From positions 1-34,537 of the forward strand of contig JADGFI010000049.1 of NCBI GenBank assembly GCA_016743945.1: a stretch of 34,537 bases of DNA, in the 5' to 3' direction. Below are positions 1 to 7,214 of this stretch, one piece after another. The position numbers and the translations under genes are program-made. Source of the stretch: Desulfobacteraceae bacterium (GTDB lineage Bacteria > Desulfobacterota > Desulfobacteria > Desulfobacterales > Desulfobacteraceae). The notes under the pieces were generated by a model. That model was not told where the DNA came from, ran no database searches, and saw nothing but the letters and a program-made list of their open reading frames with translations. The first letter of the stretch is position 1, and each line of letters starts with the position of its first letter.

Positions 1-250
1 CATATTGACGTCTATCTGTAATAAAGTCACCAATCCATTTCAGCAAATTACCTTTAATTCCATAACTTTGTAATTTGATTAATAGTTTTGGATGACTTAC
101 TGTATCAAAGGCTTTGGCAAAGTTAAAGTAAATGATATCATTGAAATTGCCTTTGATAAGCTCGTCAGACCAACATTTATGGCATTTAAGTAGTTGTACT
201 TCAGTAGAACGTTTTTCAAGGAAACCATATTGATTGAAGCCGTTCTGTGA
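1..250 (-). pseudogene. Truncated non-LTR (LINE-like) reverse transcriptase fragment, runs off the left edge
   Basis: Read on the minus strand, 250 to 1 is one open frame of about 83 codons bounded upstream by an in-frame TAA (251-253) and downstream by the window edge. It contains FNQYGFLEKRSTEVQLL, then IIYFNFAKAFDTVSHPKLL, then LQSYGIKGNLLKWIGDFITD. This order (Q-GF--RST--QLL, FDFAKAFDTV-H-KLL, YGI-G-LL-WI--FL) is the fingers/palm signature of non-LTR retrotransposon RTs rather than of group II intron RTs or retrons, judged from family knowledge. The motif A aspartate (normally F-D-F-A-K-A-F-D) is Asn here, so activity is unlikely. There is no start codon and no upstream RT region, so the piece is 5'-truncated, as LINE copies often are. 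It could also be an assembly chimera or eukaryotic contamination at a contig edge. The RT assignment is firm; its origin is open. Confidence 0.8.
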
Positions 251-565
251 TTAGCACATTAGATTTTAAGTAAAAAAAACTAAAGAGAGATGGAAAGGTG
301 TTGATTAATAAAGGAAATACAGCCGTTTGTGGCACCACAATTCTTATATTTGAAAGTTTCCGTTCTGTTAACCGGAATATAGAGCAGTATAATGTAAATT
401 ATTGACTATTAAGATAGGGAAAAGCATGACTGTTTCATTTAGAAAATACTTGCAAAAAAGAAAAAGTGTCGCTAATGTGATCATGATCATATAGTGATCG
501 TGATCGTTGACTGAAAAGATCCATTCATCTTGATTTATGTGCAAGCCGAAACAGGAAAATATGCA
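251..565. other. AT-rich spacer between the RT fragment and the TetR gene
   Basis: I see no coding sequence here. The stretch holds a short perfect inverted repeat at 327-340 (TTGTGG, 2-nt centre, CCACAA) and the GATC-rich imperfect palindrome at 479-505 described separately. A weak promoter-like pair, TTGCAA at 450-455 and TAATGT at 473-478 with 17-nt spacing, lies just upstream of that palindrome. Confidence 0.4.
479..505. promoter_or_regulatory. Candidate TetR-family operator palindrome
   Basis: A 27-nt imperfect palindrome has outer arms GATCATGATCA and TGATCGTGATC around a short AT centre. It lies 60 nt upstream of the TetR start at 566 and just downstream of a weak -10-like TAATGT. TetR regulators usually bind such palindromes to repress their own operon, so autoregulation is the natural inference. 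No binding evidence is available from sequence alone. Confidence 0.5.
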
Positions 566-1192
566 ATGAATACAAAAATCCCCAAAGAAACAAGACGCCA
601 GAAACAAAAGAATGAAACACGTGGCATCATATTGGACATAGCCCGTTCGTACTTCTCAGAGGTTGGATTTAATAAAACAACGATTCGTAAAATTGCCCAA
701 AAAGCTGAAATCGGTTTTGGAACCGTTTTTAACTACTTCCCGGATAAATCTTCCCTGCTCATCGCAGCACTATTGGATGATCTTGTAAAAGTTCAAAAAA
801 ATGCCATGGTTTCCTTTCCTTCGGATGTGACCGTATGTGAAAAATTCCTATATCTTTCAAATCTATTTTATCAATATTATTCGAAAAATCCAGATTTATC
901 GAGAACACTGATCAAAGAAATGTGGTTTGTCAAAGGACAATGTGGTGACGCATTAAAGGAGCAGGCAGATCAGTATATCCTGCTGATTTCCCGAATTATA
1001 GATGATGGAAAGAAAAGAGGGGAAATAAAAGAAGAGGTGAACAGTAATATTGCTGCAGCCTCTTTTTTTTCTCATTATTATTCGGTTCTTCTGTTAGGAC
1101 TAAATGGTGCGGAATTTAAACCGGATAATTTGGTTGTTATGCTGAAAATGATGCTTGACCAGACAATGGATGGAATTGGTGTAAACAAATAA
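566..1192 (+). CDS. TetR/AcrR-family transcriptional regulator
   Basis: A 208-residue protein of normal TetR length. The N-terminal helix-turn-helix spans about residues 17-63 and includes SEVGFNKTTIRKIAQKAEIG followed by the typical VFNYFPDKSSLL recognition-helix and linker region. The C-terminal ligand-binding half is helical and variable, so the effector cannot be predicted. I chose ATG 566 because AGGA at 553-556 sits about 9 nt upstream; an upstream in-frame TTG at 530 lacks a good ribosome site. The methyltransferase gene starts about 30 nt after its stop on the same strand, so the two probably form an operon repressed from the palindrome at 479-505. Family assignment is secure; target and ligand are unknown. 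Confidence 0.9.
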   Translation: MNTKIPKETRRQKQKNETRGIILDIARSYFSEVGFNKTTIRKIAQKAEIGFGTVFNYFPDKSSLLIAALLDDLVKVQKNAMVSFPSDVTVCEKFLYLSNLFYQYYSKNPDLSRTLIKEMWFVKGQCGDALKEQADQYILLISRIIDDGKKRGEIKEEVNSNIAAASFFSHYYSVLLLGLNGAEFKPDNLVVMLKMMLDQTMDGIGVNK

Positions 1193-1224
1193 TTTCAAAC
1201 GAACCTGCTTGAATGGGAGAAGTG

Positions 1225-2235
1225 ATGATTAGATATCTGTTTTCTTTATTACAAATGATGCGAATGCCCGGACTATTTAAAGTCATCAAAGACTGGCAGT
1301 CCTGCATACGATTCCATTTTATCCATTCGGCGCTTGATTCAGGCCTTTTGACGGCATTGAAAACGCCCCAGGCAATGGATGATTTAATTAAAAATATGGG
1401 GGTTAAAAGAGTTGATCTGCTTGAAGCACTCCTCGATGTCGGTGTGTCAACAGGAGAGCTCTCTTGTAAAAGCGGAGTGTTTAAGTTGAATGGTAAAGTA
1501 TCAAAATCACTGGTTACTGAAAAGGGTGATTCGCTTGGTGCTTTGATTCAGGCAAATGTCACCTATTACAATTCAGCTTATCGGGAATTTGGAAATCGTC
1601 TGAGGGGTGGTGAGTTAAGTGATGACCTTGAGAAGATCGGCGATCTGGTTGCAAGAGTTTCAAAAATTCAGGAACCTTTAATCGAGAATTTTATTTATGA
1701 AACGGTTAAAGGAAAAAAATCCATGAACCTGCTTGAAATCGGGTGTGGGTCCGGAAGTTTTATGAAAACAGCCTATACTGCAAATAACAACACAATTGGT
1801 CTTGGTATTGATTGCGATGATGCCGTTGTCGAGCAGGCCAGAAAAAATATGGAAATATGGGGGCTTTCAGATCGTATCAAAATTATTCAAGGTAATATCA
1901 GAACCTGTAATGTAAAGGATGACGGACCTTTTGATTTAATCACCATCTATAATCTTATCTATTATTTTGAACCTGATGAAAGAGGTGACCTTATAAATAG
2001 GTTAAAGGCAAATCTTTCTCCAGGAGGAAAAATTGCGCTCATCACAACAACGCGCAGCCATGGAAACGATCCGGCTGCAGCGAATTTAAACTTTGTTAAC
2101 TGTTCATTAAAGGGGGTGAGCGCAGTTCCTGAAATTGAATCTCTTGAAAAATTATTTATGGACTGTGGTTTTAAAACAGTCGAGAAAAGACAGGTTCTGC
2201 CGAGAAGTTCATTCTATTCCCTGCTTGCATCATGA
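1225..2235 (+). CDS. SAM-dependent class I methyltransferase with N-terminal winged-helix-like region
   Basis: About 336 residues. The first ~110 residues (FHFIHSALDSGLLTALKTPQ and following) resemble the dimerisation/winged-helix domain of small-molecule O-methyltransferases. The Rossmann core starts with the SAM-binding motif NLLEIGCGSGSF, followed by GLGIDCDDAVVEQARKN, GNIRTCNVKDDGPFDLITIYN and LSPGGKIALI. The substrate is unknown; the architecture fits O- or C-methylation of a small molecule or polyketide-like compound. ATG 1225 follows GGAGAAGTG closely; ATG 1213 is in frame and would add four residues. The gene lies directly after the TetR gene and its stop overlaps a following ATG (2232-2235), so it looks like the middle of a small regulated operon. 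Confidence 0.85.
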   Translation: MIRYLFSLLQMMRMPGLFKVIKDWQSCIRFHFIHSALDSGLLTALKTPQAMDDLIKNMGVKRVDLLEALLDVGVSTGELSCKSGVFKLNGKVSKSLVTEKGDSLGALIQANVTYYNSAYREFGNRLRGGELSDDLEKIGDLVARVSKIQEPLIENFIYETVKGKKSMNLLEIGCGSGSFMKTAYTANNNTIGLGIDCDDAVVEQARKNMEIWGLSDRIKIIQGNIRTCNVKDDGPFDLITIYNLIYYFEPDERGDLINRLKANLSPGGKIALITTTRSHGNDPAAANLNFVNCSLKGVSAVPEIESLEKLFMDCGFKTVEKRQVLPRSSFYSLLAS

Positions 2236-2433
2236 CATTTACCTTTCCGCTCAATCAGCCGGGAGGATTGATTTCGATAGAGAACCCTTATTTGAAATTT
2301 TGAACTCAAGAATTATTATCCGAAGGTGAAGTATTCGAAGCCTGGAATAGTTTAGGGCTCCAATCCAATCGTAAATGCTTTGGATGAAGGGATAGAGAGC
2401 AGTCCGGATCAAGCCATGGCTGTAAGCTATTAA
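2232..2433 (+). pseudogene. Possible decayed small ORF translationally coupled to the methyltransferase
   Basis: An ATG at 2232 overlaps the methyltransferase stop (ATGA) and opens MTFTFPLNQPGGLISIENP, which stops at 2301-2303. Coding-like stretches continue in other frames: ELLSEGEVFEAWNSLGLQSN around 2310-2370, then IVNALDEGIESSPDQAMAV up to TAA 2431-2433. This looks like a short gene of about 65-70 codons broken by frameshifts, though each piece is short and I recognise no family. Low confidence; it may be chance open frame. Confidence 0.25.
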
Positions 2434-2474
2434 TAAAATCCCTGTAACAGGTTTTCAAACAAGAAGGTCTCCAA

Positions 2475-3089
2475 TTAATATTCCTCGCCCTGGTATAAAA
2501 AATGTTTTTTGATAAAAGAAAAAACAGATAGGATTTCCGGGATAAACAGGGTGGTATTCTGAAAACAATTATGAAAAAGCATTAGCGTTGGAAAAAGAGT
2601 GATGACAAAAGACTGATTAATTAAAATCGGATCTAAACTTTGGCTATCAATTGAACCAATGGTGTAGGCAAGGGGAAAACCGAAAAATAAAATTCTCCTC
2701 AACATTCCCATGGGTTGATAAAAAAATCTTGCAATACAGAACATCTGGAGCAAGGTGCAGATACCAAGGCATGAAAAAAAAGTTAGCAAAACATAATAAA
2801 CGGAAAAATGGAACATATTCCCTTGGAGGACACCGGCAATCAGCGATGACATTTCAGGATTGATTCTCAAATAGTGCTTGCCCACTGTGGTGAACTGATA
2901 GATGCTCCAGATCATTTTACATCCTTCGAGTAAAATATAAAAAGCAATAACGGTTAGTGCCAGCAGGATAATGGTTGTAAAGACAGCATTGATGAATTTT
3001 TTAATGTATCGCTTAACCGCAACCTTGGTCTTTAAACCAAAGGAGGCTGTAAATCTTGATATTTTATTTTTAACAGTTTTGATAATCAT
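2475..3089 (-). CDS. Uncharacterised four-helix membrane protein
   Basis: A 204-residue protein with a basic N-terminus (K and R rich to about residue 32) and about four hydrophobic segments: residues ~35-57, ~95-120, ~130-148 and ~157-180. There is no signal peptidase site, no metal motif and no family that I recognise. The basic N-terminus suggests it faces the cytoplasm. A weak AGGA sits only about 3 nt before ATG 3089, so the start is tentative. The gene stands alone between convergent or unrelated neighbours and has a clean 9-bp inverted repeat at 3148-3171 upstream, which suggests its own regulated promoter. It is probably real because the frame is long, helices are well formed and no stop interrupts it. 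Confidence 0.65.
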   Translation of the reverse strand: MIIKTVKNKISRFTASFGLKTKVAVKRYIKKFINAVFTTIILLALTVIAFYILLEGCKMIWSIYQFTTVGKHYLRINPEMSSLIAGVLQGNMFHFSVYYVLLTFFSCLGICTLLQMFCIARFFYQPMGMLRRILFFGFPLAYTIGSIDSQSLDPILINQSFVITLFPTLMLFHNCFQNTTLFIPEILSVFSFIKKHFLYQGEEY

Positions 3090-3147
3090 ATATCCTATAT
3101 AAGATTTTTTTAACGTATCTCTAACTGTGCATATTATTATTTTTCCG

Positions 3148-3171
3148 ATAAGTGAATCTTATTTCACTTAT
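3148..3171. promoter_or_regulatory. Perfect 9-bp inverted repeat upstream of the membrane-protein gene
   Basis: The arms ATAAGTGAA and TTCACTTAT are perfectly complementary around a 6-nt centre (TCTTAT). The element lies about 59-82 nt upstream of the start at 3089 on the minus strand. It is not followed by a T-run, so a protein-binding operator is more likely than a terminator. The regulator is unknown; the AraC-type stump nearby lacks a complete gene. Confidence 0.45.
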
Positions 3172-3304
3172 ATGATACAATACGACAAAAAAGCAAGGGA
3201 CCCAAATTGTTGATTCTATTTACTTTAATAATCGTCCCGAAAAGAGTTTCCAGAAAGTAAGGTAATTCTAAAAAATTGAGTTTTCCCGACTCAACAATTA
3301 TTAT

Positions 3305-3534
3305 CCCTGGAACGTCGCTTCAAACAGGCAACCGGTATGACCCCTTTGTCATATCTTCAAAAACTGCGGGTGGAACAAGCTAAACAGATGTTGGAGGATG
3401 GCACCCACACCTTTAATGAAATCACCTATGCGGTCGGGTATGAAGATATCTCGTTTTTCAGAAAAATATTTGTCCGCTTGACAGGGCTGCGACCCAAAGA
3501 ATACCGACAGAAGTTTGCAGGATACACAGCTTGA
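3305..3534 (+). pseudogene. C-terminal DNA-binding stump of an AraC/XylS-family regulator
   Basis: The frame reads LSLERRFKQATGMTPLSYLQ and then KLRVEQAKQMLEDGTHTFNE, followed by ITYAVGYEDISFFRKIFVRL and TGLRPKEYRQKF. This is the tandem helix-turn-helix of the AraC family, including the conserved GY-D-S-F-R--F---TG--P--YR pattern. Only about the last 75 residues remain; no ligand-binding N-terminal domain can be found upstream in any frame. An internal ATG at 3337 could start a 65-residue protein, but it would lack most of the first HTH. The spacing and TG-P-SYLQ context are typical of the GlxA-like (GATase1-AraC) branch. I call it a 5'-truncated pseudogene. Confidence 0.75.
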
Positions 3535-3550
3535 GCATGAGTGTTTGTAA

Positions 3551-3715
3551 CGAAAGGCTGGTATCCACGCAGTTGAAATTCTGAAAGACCTCTTTTTTGT
3601 TGAAAAAAGTTGGTTCAATGCCACCCCTAAAAAAATTAAAAACCGATATTCAAGTATTATTAGCCTATTGGAAACTGCCAGGAAATGTTCAAGATATCAA
3701 CAATACAATTTCTAA
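3551..3715 (+). other. Short open frame without start, possible gene remnant
   Basis: Between stops at 3548 and 3713 the plus strand is open and reads RKAGIHAVEILKDLFFVEKS and then WFNATPKKIKNRYSSIISLL. The composition is protein-like, but there is no start codon or ribosome site and I recognise no family. It may be the 3' end of a lost gene, in keeping with the neighbouring AraC stump. Confidence 0.2.
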
Positions 3716-3764
3716 TTGCAATGGATGATAAAATGTTAAACTGAACCAGCGTTAGAAAAATTTA

Positions 3765-4511
3765 CTATCGGACCAGAATATTGGTCCCGGGATAAATCGT
3801 GGCAGCCGATGACATATTGTTCAATTTTCTTAGATTAGCCACACTGGTTTTATATTTTTGGGCAATGCTCCAGAGGGTTTCCCCTTTTTGAACGGTATGG
3901 AAGATGGAGGCCTTTTTCCCAGGCGTTTTTGTTGATTTTTTCACTATTTTTTTACTCGGCGTTTTTTGGGGAGATTTCACAGCCACAGAGGTTTTAACCG
4001 GCGTTGGCTGAGTACCGGATTTTTGATTCAGTGAACGGAGTTGTTTTTCCACCTTTCCCATTCTTCCAATGAGGGAATCAATTTTCACAGACGCCGAGGT
4101 TTCAATCCGCTGGATTTTTTGATCAAGGGGCGCTATTGCATCATGTGCCGTTGCACCCAAAGTCCCTGCCCCTTGCGCCTGAAGTGTTTCCAAAACCGAT
4201 TCAATGTCGCCAATCCGTTTTTCCAACTCAAGAAAAGATCCCCTGGTGTCGGTTGAAGACACATCCGGCAAATCTTTTGTTTTGGGCCCGGAAGACTTGA
4301 AGAAAACAAAAAAAACAATCACCGTGATCACCAGGGCCCCCACTATAATCAGAGCGAATTCATTTTTTTTCAACAAAGAAGTGCCCAAATTCAATGATTC
4401 AGGATCTGTGTTGTAAGTTTTCTGATGGGTATTTGCCCGATTGGTATTTGCCCGATTGGTATTTGATTGGGCGGTGGATATCTTTGACCCAGGTTTATCC
4501 TTTGGTTTCAT
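3765..4511 (-). CDS. Membrane-anchored LysM-domain protein
   Basis: 248 residues. A polar N-terminus with a short NTNRA repeat precedes one transmembrane helix at about residues 52-71 (FALIIVGALVITVIVFFVFF). A predicted coiled-coil stretch follows (LELEKRIGDIESVLETLQ, RIETSASVKIDSLIGRMGKV), then a Lys/Pro/Thr-rich linker. The C-terminal LysM domain spans about residues 203-247 with HTVQKGETLWSIAQKYKTSV and LRKLNNMSS. LysM binds peptidoglycan N-acetylglucosamine, so the protein probably tethers the inner membrane to the cell wall. AGGAG lies 7 nt before ATG 4511. The gene is divergent from the FGE-fold gene. The specific role is unknown. Confidence 0.85.
   Translation of the reverse strand: MKPKDKPGSKISTAQSNTNRANTNRANTHQKTYNTDPESLNLGTSLLKKNEFALIIVGALVITVIVFFVFFKSSGPKTKDLPDVSSTDTRGSFLELEKRIGDIESVLETLQAQGAGTLGATAHDAIAPLDQKIQRIETSASVKIDSLIGRMGKVEKQLRSLNQKSGTQPTPVKTSVAVKSPQKTPSKKIVKKSTKTPGKKASIFHTVQKGETLWSIAQKYKTSVANLRKLNNMSSAATIYPGTNILVR
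4424..4465. repeat. In-gene 15-nt tandem repeat, about three copies
   Basis: Units gatgggtatttgccc, gattggtatttgccc and gattggtatttg follow head to tail and encode the NRANT-like repeat in the cytoplasmic N-terminus of the LysM protein. The unit length is a multiple of three, so copy-number change would keep the frame. Confidence 0.8.
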
Positions 4512-4700
4512 CCAACAACTCCTGACTTGCTGTTAATGCTGCTTAAATAATTATTCTCTACCCCTTCATATCATCTGGACACAATTTTTCAACTGGTAAG
4601 CAAAAAATTTTATATAAATGTAGTATTGAACACAAACCAATGAGTGTGTTAGAATTCTTAAAAACGCAAACCTAGTGATATCTAAAGTCAGGATAATTTT

Positions 4701-5564
4701 ATGAAATTTTTTTCTAAATTCAGATGTTCTTTTTTTATTCTTACGGGTCTTATACTCTTTTTTTCCCAAACCGGGATAGGTGCTGCCCAAGATATCCATA
4801 CCAATAAGCTGGGCATGCGGTTTGTCCTGGTGCCGGCAGGCAGTTTTACCATGGGCAGTCCTGAATCTGAACGAGGCAGGGCTTGGAATGAAACCCAACA
4901 CAAGGTTATCATCTCAAAAAGTTTTTATCTTGGGGAAACAGAGGTCACCCAGGGACAATGGAGAAAGCTTGCCTCCCCCAACCCCTCTTCCTTTAAACTG
5001 GGGGACACCTATCCTGTGGATTCCATTTCATGGGATGAGGCCATGCAGTTCATCTCTTTTTTAAATAAACTGGAAGGAACTAACCGATACCGGCTTCCCA
5101 CGGAAGCAGAATGGGAATATGCCTGCAGGGCTGGAAGTATCACAGCATTTGCGAAGGGTCCTGTCACCACCTTTTCTTGCAATGAACCAGAGCCCGCCCT
5201 AGTGGACACGGCCTGGTATTGTTATACCTCGGGACTCCAAAGTCCAGCCCGGAATTTTAAACCCCACCCGGTCAAGACCCGCAAACCAAACAAATGGGGG
5301 CTTTACGACATGCACGGCAATGTTCAGGAATGGGTTTTGGATGCCTGCCGCTGGCGTAATATCTGGAAGGCCAAGGTTGGGGTGATTACCGACACCTATA
5401 AGGACAATCTTGTTGACCCATTGGAAAAAAAAGGAGATCATAGAATCATCCGGGGTGGAGGCTGGTATCAGACAGCCAAATACCAGAGAAGTGCCTATCG
5501 CAGTTATTATAAACCCATGGCCAAAAGAAACAGCCTGGGCTTCCGCATTGTCCGCATGAAATAG
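4701..5564 (+). CDS. Secreted formylglycine-generating-enzyme-fold (SUMF1/FGE-sulfatase) protein
   Basis: 287 residues. A signal peptide (hydrophobic ~10-28, ending around GIGAAQ) is followed by the FGE-sulfatase domain from about residue 35: MRFVLVPAGSFTMGSPESER, SKSFYLGETEVTQGQW, YPVDSISWDEAMQF, YRLPTEAEWEYACRAGS, WGLYDMHGNVQEWVLD, HRIIRGGGWY and LGFRIVRMK. The fold is unmistakable. The C-terminal segment that carries the catalytic cysteines in true FGE (SAYRSYYKPM here) has none, so sulfatase activation by that chemistry is unlikely. Other bacterial members are binding or unknown-function proteins. AGGA lies about 8 nt before ATG 4701. It stands alone and divergent from the LysM gene. Confidence 0.9.
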   Translation: MKFFSKFRCSFFILTGLILFFSQTGIGAAQDIHTNKLGMRFVLVPAGSFTMGSPESERGRAWNETQHKVIISKSFYLGETEVTQGQWRKLASPNPSSFKLGDTYPVDSISWDEAMQFISFLNKLEGTNRYRLPTEAEWEYACRAGSITAFAKGPVTTFSCNEPEPALVDTAWYCYTSGLQSPARNFKPHPVKTRKPNKWGLYDMHGNVQEWVLDACRWRNIWKAKVGVITDTYKDNLVDPLEKKGDHRIIRGGGWYQTAKYQRSAYRSYYKPMAKRNSLGFRIVRMK

Positions 5565-5621
5565 TTAAACACCAAATCCGTACTCGAAAATCAATTGGGT
5601 TTAAAATAATTTCCCGAAAGA

Positions 5622-6083
5622 TCAATCCTTGTAAATCATGGCCCGGCGCTTAAACTGGACCCACAGGCAGATACCAATTGAAAGCAGGAGAAAATCCCTT
5701 ATTAGCAGGGACCAGGCAGATGCTGTGGCATGGGTTTCTGAGACAGAAAAACACCCGCAGTCAAACACATGCCCCCGGAATAAATTAAATCCAATTAACA
5801 CAATAAATGCGGTCAACAGCCAGTTAATAATCACCAGGGAGGATCTTGGCAAAATTCCTGTAACCAGGCAGACACCCGCCAGCGCTTCAAGATAAGGAAG
5901 AAAAATAGCGATGAGGTTAATACAAATCCCCGGAAACACCCCATACCCGTAAATAATTTTGGCAAATTCCCCGGGAGCCACCATCTTATGCCAGCTTGCC
6001 CAGATAAAGGTCAGCCCGAGAACAAGCCTGAATGTCCAGTGAATCCAGGTTGGCCATCCCGGTTTGTGTTGATTAGCTTTCAT
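5622..6083 (-). CDS. MauE/DoxX-family membrane protein
   Basis: 153 residues with four hydrophobic helices: about 15-30, 48-70, 80-102 and 120-143. The segment WTFRLVLGLTFIWASWHKM near the N-terminus is the DoxX/MauE opening, and FDCGCFSVSE in the third loop is the MauE-type cysteine pair. MauE-like proteins are linked to periplasmic disulfide or redox chemistry; DoxX proteins act in sulfur or quinone redox. The start ATG overlaps the rhodanese stop by 4 nt (6080-6083), so the two are translationally coupled. This pairing suggests the two act together on a periplasmic thiol or persulfide, an inference from context. Confidence 0.85.
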   Translation of the reverse strand: MKANQHKPGWPTWIHWTFRLVLGLTFIWASWHKMVAPGEFAKIIYGYGVFPGICINLIAIFLPYLEALAGVCLVTGILPRSSLVIINWLLTAFIVLIGFNLFRGHVFDCGCFSVSETHATASAWSLLIRDFLLLSIGICLWVQFKRRAMIYKD

Positions 6084-6577
6084 TTTTTTTCTGTCTCATA
6101 TCCCATTTCCTGCCATTCCCTGAAGCCACCGGCATAAACTTGCACCGTTTTAAAATTCAAGGCCATAAGCTGTGCCGCAACGGCATGACTGTCCGTGCAT
6201 TCAACTCCTGAGCAATAAACCAGGATGAGGGAATCTTTTTTTACAAGCTTTAAAAAAGTGTCAAAACCCTCATCAAACGCATCCAGGGGAAAAGAAACGG
6301 CACCGGGGAGATGCCCCATGTCATAGCGCTCTTTTGGACGAACATCCACGAGGACAACTTCTGAATTTTTAATCATCCGGCGAACCCGCAGAGGATTATT
6401 GATCTCAATATCGGCATGACCCATATCCTGTTTGGATTTTGCCATTACTACCCCCCTGGATCTGTCCCACTGCCCCGTCAGCGCAATGCCTGTGGGTGAA
6501 AAAAAATTCACCCCAAAGGAGAGAAGACCCGCAAGGGTGAGAAGGATAAGAACCCCAAATTTTTCTGTTTTAATCAT
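6080..6577 (-). CDS. Membrane-anchored rhodanese-domain protein
   Basis: 165 residues from ATG 6577. An N-terminal hydrophobic helix (about 7-24) would place the rhodanese domain in the periplasm. The domain shows VVLVDVRPKERYDMGHLPGA, then VYCSGVECTDS with the active-site Cys at about residue 122, and VYAGGFREWQEMGY at the end. Rhodaneses transfer sulfane sulfur through a cysteine persulfide. A second cysteine five residues on (Cys127) is unusual for the active loop and might form a disulfide. A TTG start at 6592 is also possible, as AGGAG lies 3 nt before it. The gene is in the murJ-led operon, just before the MauE-like gene. Confidence 0.85.
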   Translation of the reverse strand: MIKTEKFGVLILLTLAGLLSFGVNFFSPTGIALTGQWDRSRGVVMAKSKQDMGHADIEINNPLRVRRMIKNSEVVLVDVRPKERYDMGHLPGAVSFPLDAFDEGFDTFLKLVKKDSLILVYCSGVECTDSHAVAAQLMALNFKTVQVYAGGFREWQEMGYETEKK

Positions 6578-6603
6578 TTGAATCTGCCCCAAAGGCTCCT
6601 TTG

Positions 6604-6906
6604 CTATCGGCGTGTTACCTGTTTCATCAAATCAACTCTTTTTTGTAACATAAGGAGTATGAGCCATTGTTCCAGAAGAATATCAATCCTTTTTTCCGGG
6701 GCGGCAATGGCCAAGGATTCCATTGCCTGGTTTTCCAGGGCAGACGCCATTCGCTTAAGGCCGGAATTTATTTTTTGTCCCCTTTCCGGATTTTCCTCGT
6801 GCAAGCTTTCAGTGGAAAGGGCCTGGTACATGTCAAAGGCATCCTGAAAATACCCCTGGCGTTCATAAATCCTGGCAAGTTCCAGGGTATTAAACTCCTG
6901 ACTCAT
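6604..6906 (-). CDS. Small TPR-like protein
   Basis: 100 residues, all-helical in appearance. The opening TLELARIYERQGYFQDAFDM, followed by YQALSTES, matches one tetratricopeptide repeat (A--YE-QG-Y--A---Y--L). The rest is polar helix without a further clear repeat. The start overlaps the stop of the upstream FtsB-like gene (ATGA, 6903-6906), so it is coupled to it. TPR units mediate protein contacts; a role as an adaptor in the envelope operon is an inference. Confidence 0.7.
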   Translation of the reverse strand: MSQEFNTLELARIYERQGYFQDAFDMYQALSTESLHEENPERGQKINSGLKRMASALENQAMESLAIAAPEKRIDILLEQWLILLMLQKRVDLMKQVTRR

Positions 6907-7214
6907 GGCGTTTTTTCCTTTTTATCTGCTTTATCTGGCGTATTCTTAAAAATAAGATCACCCGGTTCTGCCATCTCATGTTCATGTTTTGCCAAGTGCT
7001 TTAAATAATTCATATCATGTTTCAAACTTTTAATTTCTTGTTCAATTTTTCGGTTTTCCTTTGCCACCTGGACCGTTTGGGCTGCAATCTGCGCTTCTTG
7101 TTGTTTAAGTTTGCCATACTCCATGACCCCATTCTTTGAAAAAAAAATCAGGAACAAGAGCACCAGGGTCAAAAAGATGCCCACATAAAAAGCCATTTTT
7201 TCGAATATAGTCAT
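6903..7214 (-). CDS. Small FtsB/DivIC-like membrane coiled-coil protein
   Basis: 103 residues: one N-terminal helix (about 7-25, MAFYVGIFLTLVLLFLIFF), then a coiled coil (EYGKLKQQEAQIAAQTVQVA, KENRKIEQEIKSLKHDMNYL) and a polar tail. Size, topology and a coiled coil directly after the helix match septum formation initiator proteins. The conserved C-terminal E-R-(A/Y)-R-E-L-G signature is not clear, so this is a topology-based call. It overlaps murJ by 4 nt (7211-7214) and the TPR-like gene by 4 nt, so it is one translationally coupled chain. Location after murJ supports a role in cell-wall synthesis or division. Confidence 0.55.
   Translation of the reverse strand: MTIFEKMAFYVGIFLTLVLLFLIFFSKNGVMEYGKLKQQEAQIAAQTVQVAKENRKIEQEIKSLKHDMNYLKHLAKHEHEMAEPGDLIFKNTPDKADKKEKTP

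Noticed and set aside
368..607. Minus-strand 79-codon frame upstream of the TetR gene
   Set aside because: It overlaps the operator region and the TetR start, is Phe/Cys/Ile-rich with no ribosome site, and looks like a chance frame in AT-rich DNA.
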